Assembly (NCBI RefSeq): GCF_011075055.1
Contig: NC_058140.1
Span: forward strand, 6,425,488-6,489,487
Source of the DNA: Mangifera indica
Lineage: Eukaryota > Streptophyta > Magnoliopsida > Sapindales > Anacardiaceae
Length of the DNA: 64,000 nt
Direction of reading: 5' to 3'
In this document: in pieces, positions 55,005-64,000 of the stretch
Position numbering within the stretch: the first letter of the stretch is position 1
Layout: each line of letters opens with the position of its first letter
Program-made: the position numbers and the translations under genes
Notes under the pieces: model-generated
What the model was told of the DNA's origin: nothing
The model's database searches: none
The model's input: only the letters and a program-made list of their open reading frames with translations

Positions 55005-55266
55005 TTAGATGTTACCGACCATCTTAGGCAAATAAAAATGTTCCTTAAGCATCTCCAAGGATTTTTTTATGCCAAAATGGCCTGCTAACCCACCACCGTA
55101 TGTCTCTCCAATGAGAAGCTCTCTAAAAGAACCCTTAAGGATGTATAATTTAGTTCCTTTGAAGAGGAAACCATCTTGGACAATGTAGTCTTTATAGGCA
55201 CCCATTGAACACTTCTTCAAGATCTCTCCAAGCTCATCATCTTCATGATAATAATCTTTCATGAGC
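55005..55266 (-). pseudogene. G9 RNase H-integrase linker and zinc-binding domain
   Basis: The minus strand reads LMKDYYHEDDELGEILKKC, then DYIVQDGFLFKGTKLYI and GGGLAGHFGIKKSLEMLKEHFYLPKMVGNI. This is the HHCC module up to the second His; the Cys pair follows beyond a stop near 55004. Element G8 was inserted at 55266/58183, and the RNase H end is on its right side. Confidence 0.85.
55262..55266. repeat. Left target duplication of G8 (tgagc)
   Basis: The partner is tgaac at 58183-58187, with one change. G9 coding sequence is continuous across the two. Confidence 0.8.
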
Positions 55267-56242
55267 TGGTGCATTTTCATCCAAACATGCAACAAGAAAC
55301 CAAAAATCAAAAACTGTTTTCATTGTTTAAGTGGTATGAACAGTTTTTTTGTTTTTGCAGTTTAACCAAACAAATCAACTCCAAATCCAACCGAATTCAT
55401 TTCATCATAATCACAACACAATGAAATTTTTTTCAAGCTATGGATGTACACAATTGGTGTAGTGTAAGGCAATCAAATTATAAGTAGAATGCAATGGCAG
55501 AAATGATAATTATGTTACAACTCTCTACCATAATCAAAATTAACACACATACACACTCTAATTTGGATTTCTAAGGAAACATAAAATGTAACCAAGGCAT
55601 AAAGGAAAGTTCCACTAACCTTGGGGTCTTCCACCACCAATTTTTCCACCAAGAATGAATTGGATAAAGGAAAATGGAGAAAACCAACAAAGCTTTGCTT
55701 CAAACTTTTATTATATCAAATTGTCTAAACTCTTACAAAAGCATAGCCACCCTTTATTTAGGGAAAAAGTGGTAGCAAAAATAGACTTTCCAATGCAAAA
55801 TCAATTCATTTTTTAATACAAAAATCCCTTGAATTAAGCTAAACCATACCTCTTAGTTGCTAAAGACAAAAAGTGAGTTGTTCTTTTCCTTAAATCTAGG
55901 AACCATGTCTCCTAGCTTTGTAACTAAGTTTCTATCTAGTTCTAAGCCAACTAAATACACAAGTTTGAGTTAAAATGGGCTTTAAAAGAGTCTTGGGCGG
56001 ATTGGGCTTGGAAAGGCACCATGTGAAGCTTATTTTAGGCCAAAAGAGCAAACTACTCAAGGGATTCTTGAGTCCAACTAATAAGGCTATGCCCAAACGT
56101 GAAGTTGGGCCAAAACTGAAGGTGTAATGATTCCTTTGGCTTGGGATTTGCTAGAAGTTCATTCTTCTTGGCTTCAAAGGCTACATGGAGACTTGAGGAT
56201 AGCTTGAAACCCAAAAATGACAATGGAGCCGTGTATACATCA
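55267..56242 (-). mobile_element. 3' LTR of G8
   Basis: Starts TGATGTATACAC at 56242 after the purine-rich CCTGGGGAATA, and ends AAATGCACCA at 55267. A polyprotein frame continues 63 codons into it (to about 56053). The decayed TATA-like sequence CCTAAATAAAGG is near 55760. Confidence 0.88.
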
Positions 56243-57211
56243 TATTCCCCAGGTTGAGAAGGATTTTCCCTCAAATCCTCAAGATGGCTACCTTCCACTT
56301 GCTTACCATTCATAAACAAGCTCTCTTTCTTGACTTCTTTTCCCTTAGTAGCTTTATGAACTTGTTGTGGACTAAGAGGAGTTAAAGTGATAGTCTTGCC
56401 ATTGAATTTAAATGAGTAAGTGTTCTTCTTGCCATCATGCTTCACTTCCCTATCAAATTGCCAAGGTCTTCCCGATAACAAGTGACAAGTATCCATAGGA
56501 ATCACATCACACAAAATCTTATAATTATAATGATTGCCAATGGAGAAGGAAATAAGCACTTGCCTTGCAACTTGTAGGTTGGTTCCATTATTCAACCATT
56601 GTAGTTTGTATGGATGAGGGTGTGACATGGTGGATAACCCAAGTTTGTCTACTAAGGTGGATGAGACCATATTTGCACAACTCCCACTATCAATAATTAA
56701 AGAACACACTTTACCTCCAATGGTGCACCTTGATTGAAAAATGTGGAGTCTTTGCTCTTCATGAGGAAGAGGCTTGGCATGCAAAGCTCTCCTAATAATT
56801 AGCAACTCTCCTTCATCAGCTCCTTGTAGAATTTCTTCTTCTTCCTTGTTGGCTTCATCACTTTCATGGCTAGAAACTTCACTTTCTTCTTCTTCTTGAA
56901 GAGACTCCTCAATTGCTTATATCTCCATAAAGAATAAAACTTTCCTATTAGGGCATTCAGCTCAGAAGTGTCCATAGCCTTGGCATTTAAAACACTTTTT
57001 GTTGGAGAGGTTGGTCTTCACCATATTAGCCTTGTCCTCAGTTGGTTCCACCATTTTTTCCTTGCCTTTCTCCTTGGAAGAAGAATCAACAACATTTGTG
57101 TAGGATGGGGAACCTTTATGGAAGGTAGTTCCCTTGGTAATAGATATGCTTTTGTTAAATAATGTCCCTTTGGAGAATGACCATACAAACACCCTAGGCT
57201 CTGACACCAAA
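56243..57211 (-). pseudogene. G8 internal region: zinc knuckle, protease and polyprotein tail in one short frame
   Basis: In minus order: an open frame beginning in the LTR at 57255 runs through the PBS and leader into a Ser/Lys-rich nucleocapsid linker and the knuckle KCFKCQGYGHF (about 57000-56965). After two stops (near 56963 and 56918) comes an acidic stretch, then the protease (56805-56330): active site CSLIIDSGSCANMVS with intact DSG, and CHLLSGRPWQFDREV. It is fused directly to GSHLEDLRENPSQP, the polyprotein C-terminus. The protease itself is open for about 160 codons, notable next to its decayed neighbours. Confidence 0.85.
57198..57209 (-). other. Primer-binding site of G8
   Basis: The minus strand reads TGGTGTCAGAGC, one base different from the initiator-Met PBS, two bases after the LTR end at 57212. 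Confidence 0.85.
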
Positions 57212-58182
57212 TGGAGTATATTCATCCAAACGTGCAACAAGAAATCAAAAATCAAAAACCGTTTTCACTATTCAAGTGGTATGAGCAGTTTTTTTGTTCT
57301 TGCAGTTTAACTAACCAAATCAACTCCAAATCCAACTGAATTCATTTCATCATAATCACAACACAATGAACTTTCTTTCAAGCTATGGATGTACACAATT
57401 GGTGTAGAGTAAGACAATCAAATTACTAGAATACAATGGCAGAAATGGTAGTTATGTTATAACTCTCTGTCATAACCAAAATTAACACACATACACACTC
57501 TAATTTGGATTTATAAGGAAACATAAAATGTAACCAAGGCATAAAGGAAAGTTCCACCAATCTTGGGGTCTTCCACCACCATTTCTTCCACCAAGAATGA
57601 ATTGGATAAAGGAAAATGGAGAAAGCCAACAAAGTTTTGCTTCAAACTTTTATTATATCAAATTGTCTAAACTCTTACAAAGCATGGCCACCCTTTATAT
57701 AGAGAAGAAGTGGCAAAAAAATTGGACTTTCCAATACAAAATCAATTCATTTTTTAATACAAAAATCCCTTGAATTAAGCTAAGCCATACCTCTTAGTTG
57801 CTAAAGACAAAAAATGAGTTGTCTTTTCCCTAAATCTAGGAACCATGTCTCCTAGCTTTGTAACTAAGTTTCTATCTAGTTCTAAGCCAACTAAATACAC
57901 AAGTTTGAGTTAAAATGGGCTTCAAAAGAGTCTTGGGCGGATTGGGGCTTGGAAAGGCACCATGTGAAGCTTATTTTAGGCCAAAAGAGCAAACTACTCA
58001 AGGGATTCTTGAGTCTAACTACTAAGGCTATGCCCAAAAGTGAAGTTGGGCCAAAATTGAAGGGTAATGCTTCCTTTGGCTTGAGATTTGCTAGAACTTC
58101 ATTCTTCTTGGCTTTAAAGGCTACATGGAGACTTGAGGATAACTTGAAACCCAAAAAAGACAATGGAGCAGTGTATACATCA
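57212..58182 (-). mobile_element. 5' LTR of G8
   Basis: Starts TGATGTATACACTG at 58182 and ends ATATACTCCA at 57212 (the usual GCACCA has become CTCCA). It has a TATA-like CTATATAAAGG near 57695. It is similar to the 3' LTR throughout, with scattered differences that could date the insertion. Confidence 0.87.
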
Positions 58183-58600
58183 TGAACTGAAACCCAAGGA
58201 CCCATGCATCAAGTATGGATAATAGATAATGTCTTCTTAAGAGTGCATCAACAACTACATTAGGAGCTCTTTGCTTATAGGAAGAAACAAAAGAGAAAGA
58301 TTGAAGGAATTCTACCCATTTAGCATGCCTTGCACTTATCTTTTGTTGGCTGCAAAGAAACTTCAAAGCTTGATGATCTGAATGGAGAACAAATTGTTTA
58401 GGCCTTAAGTAATGGCTCCAATGACCTAAGGCCCTAACAATGGTATAGAATTCTTTATCATAGGTAGAATATCTTCTCTTTGTATAATTAATCTTCTCAC
58501 TAAAATAAGCTATGGATCTTTTAGCTGGAGTAAGGGTTGCCCCAATGCCAACTCCACTAGTATCACACTCCATTTCAAATACTTTATCAAAGTCAAGTAA
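58183..58600 (-). pseudogene. G9 RNase H
   Basis: The minus-strand frame 58573-58190 has MECDTSGVGIGATLTPAKRSIAYFSEKIN (first Asp), YSTYDKEFYTIVRALGHW (Glu), HSDHQALKFLCSQQK (Asp) and APNVVVDALLRRHY. The classical ADALSRR has become VDALLRR. It ends at SILDAWVLGFQFM, where G8 was inserted; the continuation is at 55266. Confidence 0.88.
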
Positions 58601-58602
58601 GG

Positions 58603-59562
58603 CTAAGATGGGGGTTTCACATACCTCTTTTTAATCTCTTCAAATGCTTTGGAGGTTGTCATAGACCATTCAAACCCATTCTTCTTTATGCATTTAGTGA
58701 TGAGAGCCATGAGAGTGGTAAAATTAAGCATAAAACGCATATAAAAAAAAGTAAGGCCATGGAAGCTCCTTACTTTAGTAAGAGTCTTCAGTTGGAGCCA
58801 AGTTTTAACGGTTTCTACCTTGGATTGATCTACTTGAATGTCATCTTTGGAAACTACATATCTAAGGAACACAACTTGGTCTACAAAGAATTCACACTTC
58901 TCTTTCTTTGCATACAACTTATTCTTTCTCAACACATCAAAGACACTCCTCAAATGCAAGACATGATCATCACAAGTTCTACTATACACTAATATGTCAT
59001 CAAAATACACAACAACAAAAGAGCCAATGAAAGGTTTGAGTACCTCATTCATAAGTCTCATAAAGGTGTTTGGAGCATTTGAAAGGCCGAAGGGCATAAC
59101 CAACCATTCATATAAGCCTCCTTTAGTCTTGAAAGTTGTCTTCCATTCATCTCCTTCTTTAATCCTTATCTAATGGTAGCCACTCCTTAGATCAATTTTG
59201 GAGAAGACACAAGCACCATGTAACTCATCAAGCATGTCATCAAGTCTAGGGATGGGATACCTATACCTGATAGTTATATTGTTAGTGGCTTTACTATCCA
59301 CACACATCCTATGTGAGCCATCTTTCTTAGGAACAAGTAGAGTTGGAATAGAACATGGACTCATGCTAAGCCTTGCAAAGCCTTTTTCAATCAATTCTTT
59401 CACTTGTCTTTGTAACTCTTTAGTCTCCATGGGATTGCATCTACAGGCTGGCTTCTCAAGCAATGGTGCACTTGGAACCAAGTCAATTTGATGTTCAATG
59501 CCTCTTATAGGAGAGAGGCCGAATGGAAGCTCTAGTGGGAACACATCTTCAAATTCGGCCAA
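58603..59562 (-). pseudogene. G9 reverse transcriptase
   Basis: N-terminal half 59562-59170: FEDVFPLELPFGLSPIRGIEH, LVPKKDGSHRMCVDSKATNN, FSKIDLRSGYH. A stop at 59168 follows. C-terminal half 59103-58603: [29 protein letters not shown], catalytic [11 protein letters not shown] near 59000, then [19 protein letters not shown]. The palm Asp pair is intact. It differs from G1 by scattered substitutions and by having a clean MPFGL-YFDD segment. Confidence 0.88.
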
Positions 59563-59670
59563 GAGAGGCTAAACTAAGTGGTGGGCTTCTTTTTTCTTGT
59601 GTTTGATCTCCCCTTCAAGTATAAGTAATGAAAAGACAGGTTGTACACTCAAGAGAGCCTTTTCTACTTA

Positions 59671-60090
59671 CTACCCATTCATATAAAAACTCTCCCTTTT
59701 AGCTTCTTCCCCTTTGATAGCCTTATTAGCTTTTTGGGGACTAAGAGGTAGCAAAGTAACGTTTTTTCCATTGAATTTGAAGGAATAAGTGTTGTTTTTA
59801 CCATTATGAGTCACTTCTCTATCAAATTGCCAAGGTCTCCCTAGCAACAAATGGCATGCGTCCATAGGAACTACATTACACAATCTCATTTTGGTAATGT
59901 TTGCCAATGGAGAAAGAAACAAGTACTTGTTGGCTACTTGAAGGCTGGTTCCATTGCTCAAGCATTGGAGCTTATATGGTTGAGGATAAGGTATGTTAGA
60001 CAATCCAAGTTTCTCCACTAATATAGATGAAGCCATATTTGCACAACTTTCACTATCTATAATCAAGGATTATACCTTGCCTCCAATGGT
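59671..60090 (-). pseudogene. G9 aspartic protease
   Basis: In minus order: IIDSESCANMASSILVEKLGLS, where DSG has become DSE, disabling the active site. Then LQCLSNGTSLQVANK, a frame change near 59915, CHLLLGRPWQFDREVTHNG and PLSPQKANKAIKGEEAKRESFYMNG. A stop precedes it near 60070. The position between the gag tail and RT is as expected. Confidence 0.85.
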
Positions 60091-60337
60091 GCATCTTGAT
60101 TGGAAAATTTGGAGCCTTTGTTCCTCATGTGAAGGGACTTGGAATGCAATGCTCTTCTAATCACTGGCATCTCTCCTTTATCAGCCCTTTGCATGACCTT
60201 TTCTTCTTCTTCTTCTTCGGCAGCTCCATGTTCATAGCCATAATCTTTATTTTCTTCATCTTCTTAAAGAGATTCTTCAATAGCTTGAATCTTCATCAAT
60301 GACAAAGCTCTCCTATTTGGGCATTCGGCTTAGAAGT

Positions 60338-61310
60338 TGATGTATACATGGCTCCATTGTCATTTTTGGGTTTCGAGCTATCTTCAAGTCTCCATGCAGC
60401 CTTTGAAGCCAAGAAGAATGAAGTTCTAGCAAATCCCAAGCCAAAGGAAGCATTATACCTTCAATTTTGGCCTAACTTCACTTTTGGGCATAGCCTTATT
60501 AGTTAGACTCAAGAATCCCTTGAGTAGTTTGCTCTTTTGGCCTAAATAAGGTTTACATGGTGCCTTTCCAAGCCCAATCCACTCAAGACTCTTTTGAAGC
60601 CCATTTTAACTCAAACTTGTGTATTTAGTTGTCTTAGAACTAGATAAAAACTTAGTTACAAAGCTAGGAGACATAGTTCCTAGATTTAGGGAAAAGGCAA
60701 CTTACTTTTTGTCTTTAGCAACTAAGAGGTATGACTTAGCTTAATTCAAGGGATTTTTGTATTAAAAAATGAATAGAATTTGTATTGGAAAGTCCATTTT
60801 TGCTACTACTTCTTCCCTATATAAAGGGTGGCCATGCTTTTGTAAGAGTTAGACAATTTGATATAATAAAAATTTGGAGCAAAGCTTTGTTGGCTTTCTT
60901 TATTTTCCTCTATCCAATTCATTCTTGGTGGAAGAATTGGTGGTGGAAGACCCCAAGGTTGGTGGAACTTTCCTTTATGCCTTGGTTACATTTTATGTTT
61001 CCTTAGAAATCCAAATTAGAGTGTGTATGTGTGTTAATTTTGATTACGGCAGAGAGTTACAGCTTAATTACCATTTTTGCCACTGCATTCTACTTGTAAT
61101 TTGATTGTCTTACTCTACACCAATTATGTACATCCATAGCTTGAAAGAAAGTTCATTGTGTTGTGATTATGATGAAATGAATTCGGTTGGATTTAGAGTT
61201 GATTTGGTTGGTTAAATTGCAAGAACAAAAAAACTACTCATACCACATGAATAGTGAAAACAGTTTTTGATTTTTGGTTTCTTGTTGCATGTTTGGATGA
61301 ATATGCACCA
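60338..61310 (+). mobile_element. Solo gypsy LTR S3 (973 bp) in the zinc knuckle of G9 gag
   Basis: Starts TGATGTATACATGG and ends GAATATGCACCA. It is flanked exactly by gaagt (60333-60337 and 61311-61315). The G1 gag sequence near 9030 gives the uninterrupted site (ttggaagtgtcc). A TATA box (CTATATAAAGG) is near 60825. Its LTR type is that of G8. Confidence 0.95.
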
Positions 61311-61459
61311 GAAGTGTTCATAACCTTGATATTTGAAGCACTTTTTATTAGAGAGATCAAGTTTTCCCATCTTTGGCTTGTTCTTGCTAGGTTCTACCAC
61401 CTTTTCTTTCCCTTTCTCCTCGGAAGTGGTTTCGACAACCTTATAGTTGGATGGGGAAC

Positions 61460-62470
61460 TAGTGCATATTCAACCAAACATGCAACAAGAAACCAAAAAT
61501 CAAAAACTGTTTTCACTGTTCATGTGGTATGAGCAGTTTTTTGATTCCTACAGTTTAACCAACCAAATCAACTCTAAATCAAACCGAATTCATTTCATCA
61601 TAATCACAACACAAAGAACTTTCTTTCAAGCTACAGACGTACACAATTAGAGTAGAGTAAGGCAATCAAATTACAAGTAGAATGCAGTGGTAGAAATGGT
61701 AATTACGTTGCAACTCTCTGCCATAATCAAAATTAACACACATACACACTCTAATTTGGATTTCTAAGGAAACATAAAGTGTAACCAAGGCATAAAGGAA
61801 AGTTCCACCAACCTTGGGGCCTTCCACCACCAATCTTCCACCAAGAATGATTGGATAAAAGAAATAAGAAAGAGAGCCAACAAAGCTTCTTCAAGTTTTC
61901 ATTCCCAAAGTAAAAAACTGCATTTTACAAAGCATAGCCACTTTATATGGGAGTAAGTGGCGGCAAGATATATGTATACATAGACTTTTAATAAAATAGT
62001 TCACTCTAAACCACACAAAATAAGCCATGCCATACTTTAAATAAATGCAATAGGACAAAATGTTACTATTATTCCATAAAAAGTGGGCTCTTGTCTCTAC
62101 CAAAGCTCTCCTTACATCCAATTTCGTCCAACTCTCCCAATTGGGCTTTGAGCACCTCTTTGGGCTTCAAAATGGAGTGATGGATGGTTATAACTTCACT
62201 TGGGCTTCTCAAAATGATGCTTGAACGTTTGGACCATTGATGGACTTCAAAAGTTACACTTTTGGATCAATTGGAGCAAGCCATTCATTTGGACCTTGGG
62301 TGGATGTAATAAGACTATATCCAAAAGTGGTTTTAGGCTAAAATTGAAGGTGCAATGCTTCCTTTGGCTTGGGATTTGTTGGAACTTCATTCTTCTTGAC
62401 TTCAAAGGTTGCATGAAGACTTAAAGATAACTTGGAACCCAAAAATGACAATGGAGCCACATATACATCA
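61460..62470 (-). mobile_element. Solo gypsy LTR S4 (1011 bp) in G9 gag
   Basis: Minus orientation, start TGATGTATATGTGG at 62470, end ATATGCACTA at 61460. It is flanked by ggaac on both sides (61455-61459 and 62471-62475). The uninterrupted site is seen in G1 near 9174. It lies only about 145 bases of host sequence from S3 and has the opposite orientation. Confidence 0.94.
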
Positions 62471-63437
62471 GGAACCCTTTTGAAAAGTGGTTCCCTTATT
62501 GAAAGGAAGATTTTTGGAGAAAGAAGTCCCTTTGGTAAATGTCTTGGCAACCATGGACTTCAAGGCCTTCTTTTGCTTCACCTTAATTGCCAACCTACAA
62601 ACATCTTAAAAAGTTCAATATGGTTGCAACTCCACCATATGAGCAATGTCTTAGTTTAAGCCACCAATGAATCTTGCAATGGTTTGCTGTTTCACTTTTG
62701 GCAGCTCACTCCTCATTAATAGCTTCTCAAACTCCTTTATGTAATGCTCTACTCCATCACTTCTTTGCTTAAGGGTGTGTAGCTTGAGGTAAAGATCTTG
62801 TTTATGGTTGTCTAGGAGGAATCTTCTCTTTATAAGCTTCTTTAGTTTCTCCTAAGATTTCACTATCTCTTTACAGTCCCTTTCCCTTTGCTTCTTGAGA
62901 TTTTACCACCACAAAGATGCATAATCCTTGAATTTCAAGAGACAAGCTTACATTTCTTCTCATTCGAATAACCCTTATATTAAAACACTTTCTCTATAGC
63001 ATGTAACCAATCAACAAAATCATCTAGACTCATGCTCCTTTCGAATTTTGGAATTTCAATCTTTAAGCCCCTATCATCATCCTTTTCTCTCCTAGGTGGC
63101 CTCTCGTGTTTTTCCTCACTTGAGTCATCAAGAATTATCAATTCTTCCCTCTGATGTCTAGGAAGAGGAGGGGAAGGTCTCACATTTCTTCTTGGTTGAT
63201 GTATTTAGGTCGGGTAAGGTGGGGGAGGGGTATTTGGCTTTGGGTTGAAGTTTGGGATTGTGATAAAGCTGCTTGGCTTTGAGTGGTAGTTAATTCTTTC
63301 ATCATTTGCATCATTTGGTCTCTAAAGGCTTTAAGTTCTCCCTTTTGTTCCTTAATTTCTCCCTTTAATTCCATATAACCAAATTCCCAAGGGTAAGAGG
63401 GTGAAGAGGATGATGAGGAGGTTCTTCTATGGGATAT

Positions 63438-63619
63438 TTTGGTAGTGTTTAATTGGCAAAAGTTAAGGGTTTAAGGATTAGGGGTAAGGGATGGTAAGTG
63501 TTTAGGCTTAGAAAAGTGGTGCTTGTAGGCAAAAATAAGGGTTGTGAAAAGTAAATTCCGATGGTGAACAGTAGATCTGAAAGGCAGAAATCAGTCAACA
63601 AATCACACAAATACCCTAG
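63438..63619 (-). other. Leader of G9 between PBS and gag
   Basis: Non-coding sequence colinear with the G1 leader (10149-10327), including the conserved block just after the PBS (cctagggtatttgtgtgatt in the sense direction). Confidence 0.7.
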
Positions 63620-63631
63620 GCTCTGATACCA
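63620..63631 (-). other. Primer-binding site of G9
   Basis: The minus strand reads TGGTATCAGAGC, a perfect match to the plant initiator-tRNA-Met PBS, two bases from the LTR end at 63634. Confidence 0.93.
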
Positions 63632-63633
63632 AA

Positions 63634-64000
63634 TGATGCATTTCCATCAAGACAATGCAACAATATACAAACTCAATTCTGTAAATTACTATTCATTTGA
63701 CACAACAACAATTTGTCTTTCAATTTTAACCAATCAAATGACCTCCAAATCATGCAAATTATATATCATTGGAAAAAGCATTCAAAGAGCTTTCTAATGG
63801 TATATAAGGTGAACCACAACTCAATCAACAAGGCATTCAAAACTAGCTTCAAAATTTACTAGCGAAAACTGGAAATTGCAAAATCACACACTGTAAACAG
63901 TAACCCGAGGCATAAAACACACATTCAAGTCTTCACACTTTGGATTTCAAGGTTAACAAGAAAAATAGCCAAGGTATAAAGGAAATTCCACCAACCTTAG
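63634..64000 (-). mobile_element. 5' LTR of G9 (U5-R part, cut by the window edge)
   Basis: Minus orientation, ending AAATGCATCA at 63634. It is colinear with 52042-52410 of the 3' LTR. The U3 part and the right target duplication lie outside the window. Confidence 0.88.

Larger units (their letters stand above)
55267..58182 (-). mobile_element. G8: compact non-autonomous gypsy element (2.9 kb) encoding only knuckle and protease
   Basis: It has a complete structure in minus order: 5' LTR 58182-57212 (971 bp), PBS 57209-57198 (TGGTGTCAGAGC, one change), a leader of about 17 bases, a 969-bp internal region, and a 3' LTR 56242-55267 (976 bp). It is flanked by tgagc/tgaac. RT, RNase H, integrase and most of gag are absent. 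The remnant at 13071-14995 has the same deletions at the same points, so this is a recurring derivative and not a one-off loss. Mobilisation by enzymes of G9-like elements is inferred. Confidence 0.88.
60091..63437 (-). pseudogene. G9 Gag, interrupted by two solo LTRs
   Basis: In minus order: the start codon position 63437-63435 reads ATA where G1 has ATG. Then come the Gln/Met/Pro-rich N-terminus (63374-63180), FVDWLHAIEKVF (63020), the capsid-like domain (about 62980-62600, several stops), the nucleocapsid linker (62540-62476 and 61459-61400), the knuckle KCFKYQGYEHF (61345-61311, second Cys replaced by Tyr) and, after S3, the acidic tail (60337-60110). S4 and S3 entered at 62470/61460 and 61310/60338. 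It is not translatable. Confidence 0.85.
52042..64000 (-). mobile_element. G9: long Ty3/gypsy element with four nested LTR-element insertions
   Basis: In minus order: 5' LTR (from 63634, off the edge), PBS, gag, protease, RT, RNase H, integrase, purine tract (54036-54027), 3' LTR (54026-52042). Secondary insertions are S4 61460-62470, S3 60338-61310, G8 55267-58182 and S2 52541-53522. After removing them about 6.06 kb of G9 lies in the window, a normal gypsy length. All domains are present but damaged, including loss of the gag start codon. It is the most complete LTR element here. Confidence 0.9.

Noticed and set aside
1..64000. CRISPR array, tRNA or rRNA genes, bacterial operons
   Set aside because: No regularly spaced short repeats, cloverleaf candidates or rRNA blocks were found. 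The tRNA-like TGGTATCAGAGC motifs are retroelement primer-binding sites.

Overview
The window is plant nuclear DNA, probably from a eudicot, and consists almost entirely of nested retrotransposons. I found no intact host gene, rRNA, tRNA, operon or CRISPR array. The plant assignment rests on Ty3/gypsy polyproteins with initiator-tRNA-Met primer-binding sites, L1-type LINEs with a DUF4283-like ORF1 and a C-terminal zf-RVT domain, a Harbinger/Tourist-type MITE and a MULE-like transposase remnant. The sequence does not let me name a species. Every long reading frame is broken by stops, frameshifts or insertions, so nearly all coding entries are pseudogenes.

Layout. (i) 1-15000: a minus-strand gypsy element (G1, about 956-11230) is split by a 5'-truncated LINE (B, 1606-6767). 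It is followed by an inverted gag-protease chimera, a tandem LTR/primer-site/LTR arrangement and a gag-protease-only remnant. (ii) 15001-19256: a second gypsy family (G4: LTR, integrase, RNase H, RT) ends at an LTR of a third family. (iii) 19257-32774: a plus-strand LTR is split by LINE D. LINE D is split by LINE C, and LINE C carries a 482-bp MITE and a 284-bp LINE stub (G). (iv) 32775-36750: a mosaic of gypsy protease-RT and integrase pieces containing a solo LTR. (v) 36751-42292: LINE E, inserted in gypsy element G5/G6, whose RNase H, RT, protease and gag run to about 45740. (vi) 46650-51430: an LTR, older LINE pieces, a protease fragment and the MULE-like remnant. (vii) 52042-64000: a long gypsy element (G9) running off the right edge. 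It holds four nested LTR-element insertions (solo LTRs at 52541, 60338 and 61460; element G8 at 55267), each bounded by 5-bp target duplications.

How the parts relate. One LINE family (about 5.8 kb when complete) and one gypsy superfamily (LTR about 970-1000 bp, TG...CACCA ends) account for most of the DNA, and they insert repeatedly into each other and into themselves. Comparing copies inside the window gives empty sites and target duplications, so the order of several insertions can be read directly. The most interesting items are: a gypsy derivative reduced to a zinc knuckle plus protease and present twice with the same deletion; paired hairpins conserved in the LINE 3' UTR; an ATGA stop/start overlap shared by four LINE copies; a reading frame that continues from the polyprotein into the LTR; and a solo LTR sitting on another LTR's TATA box.
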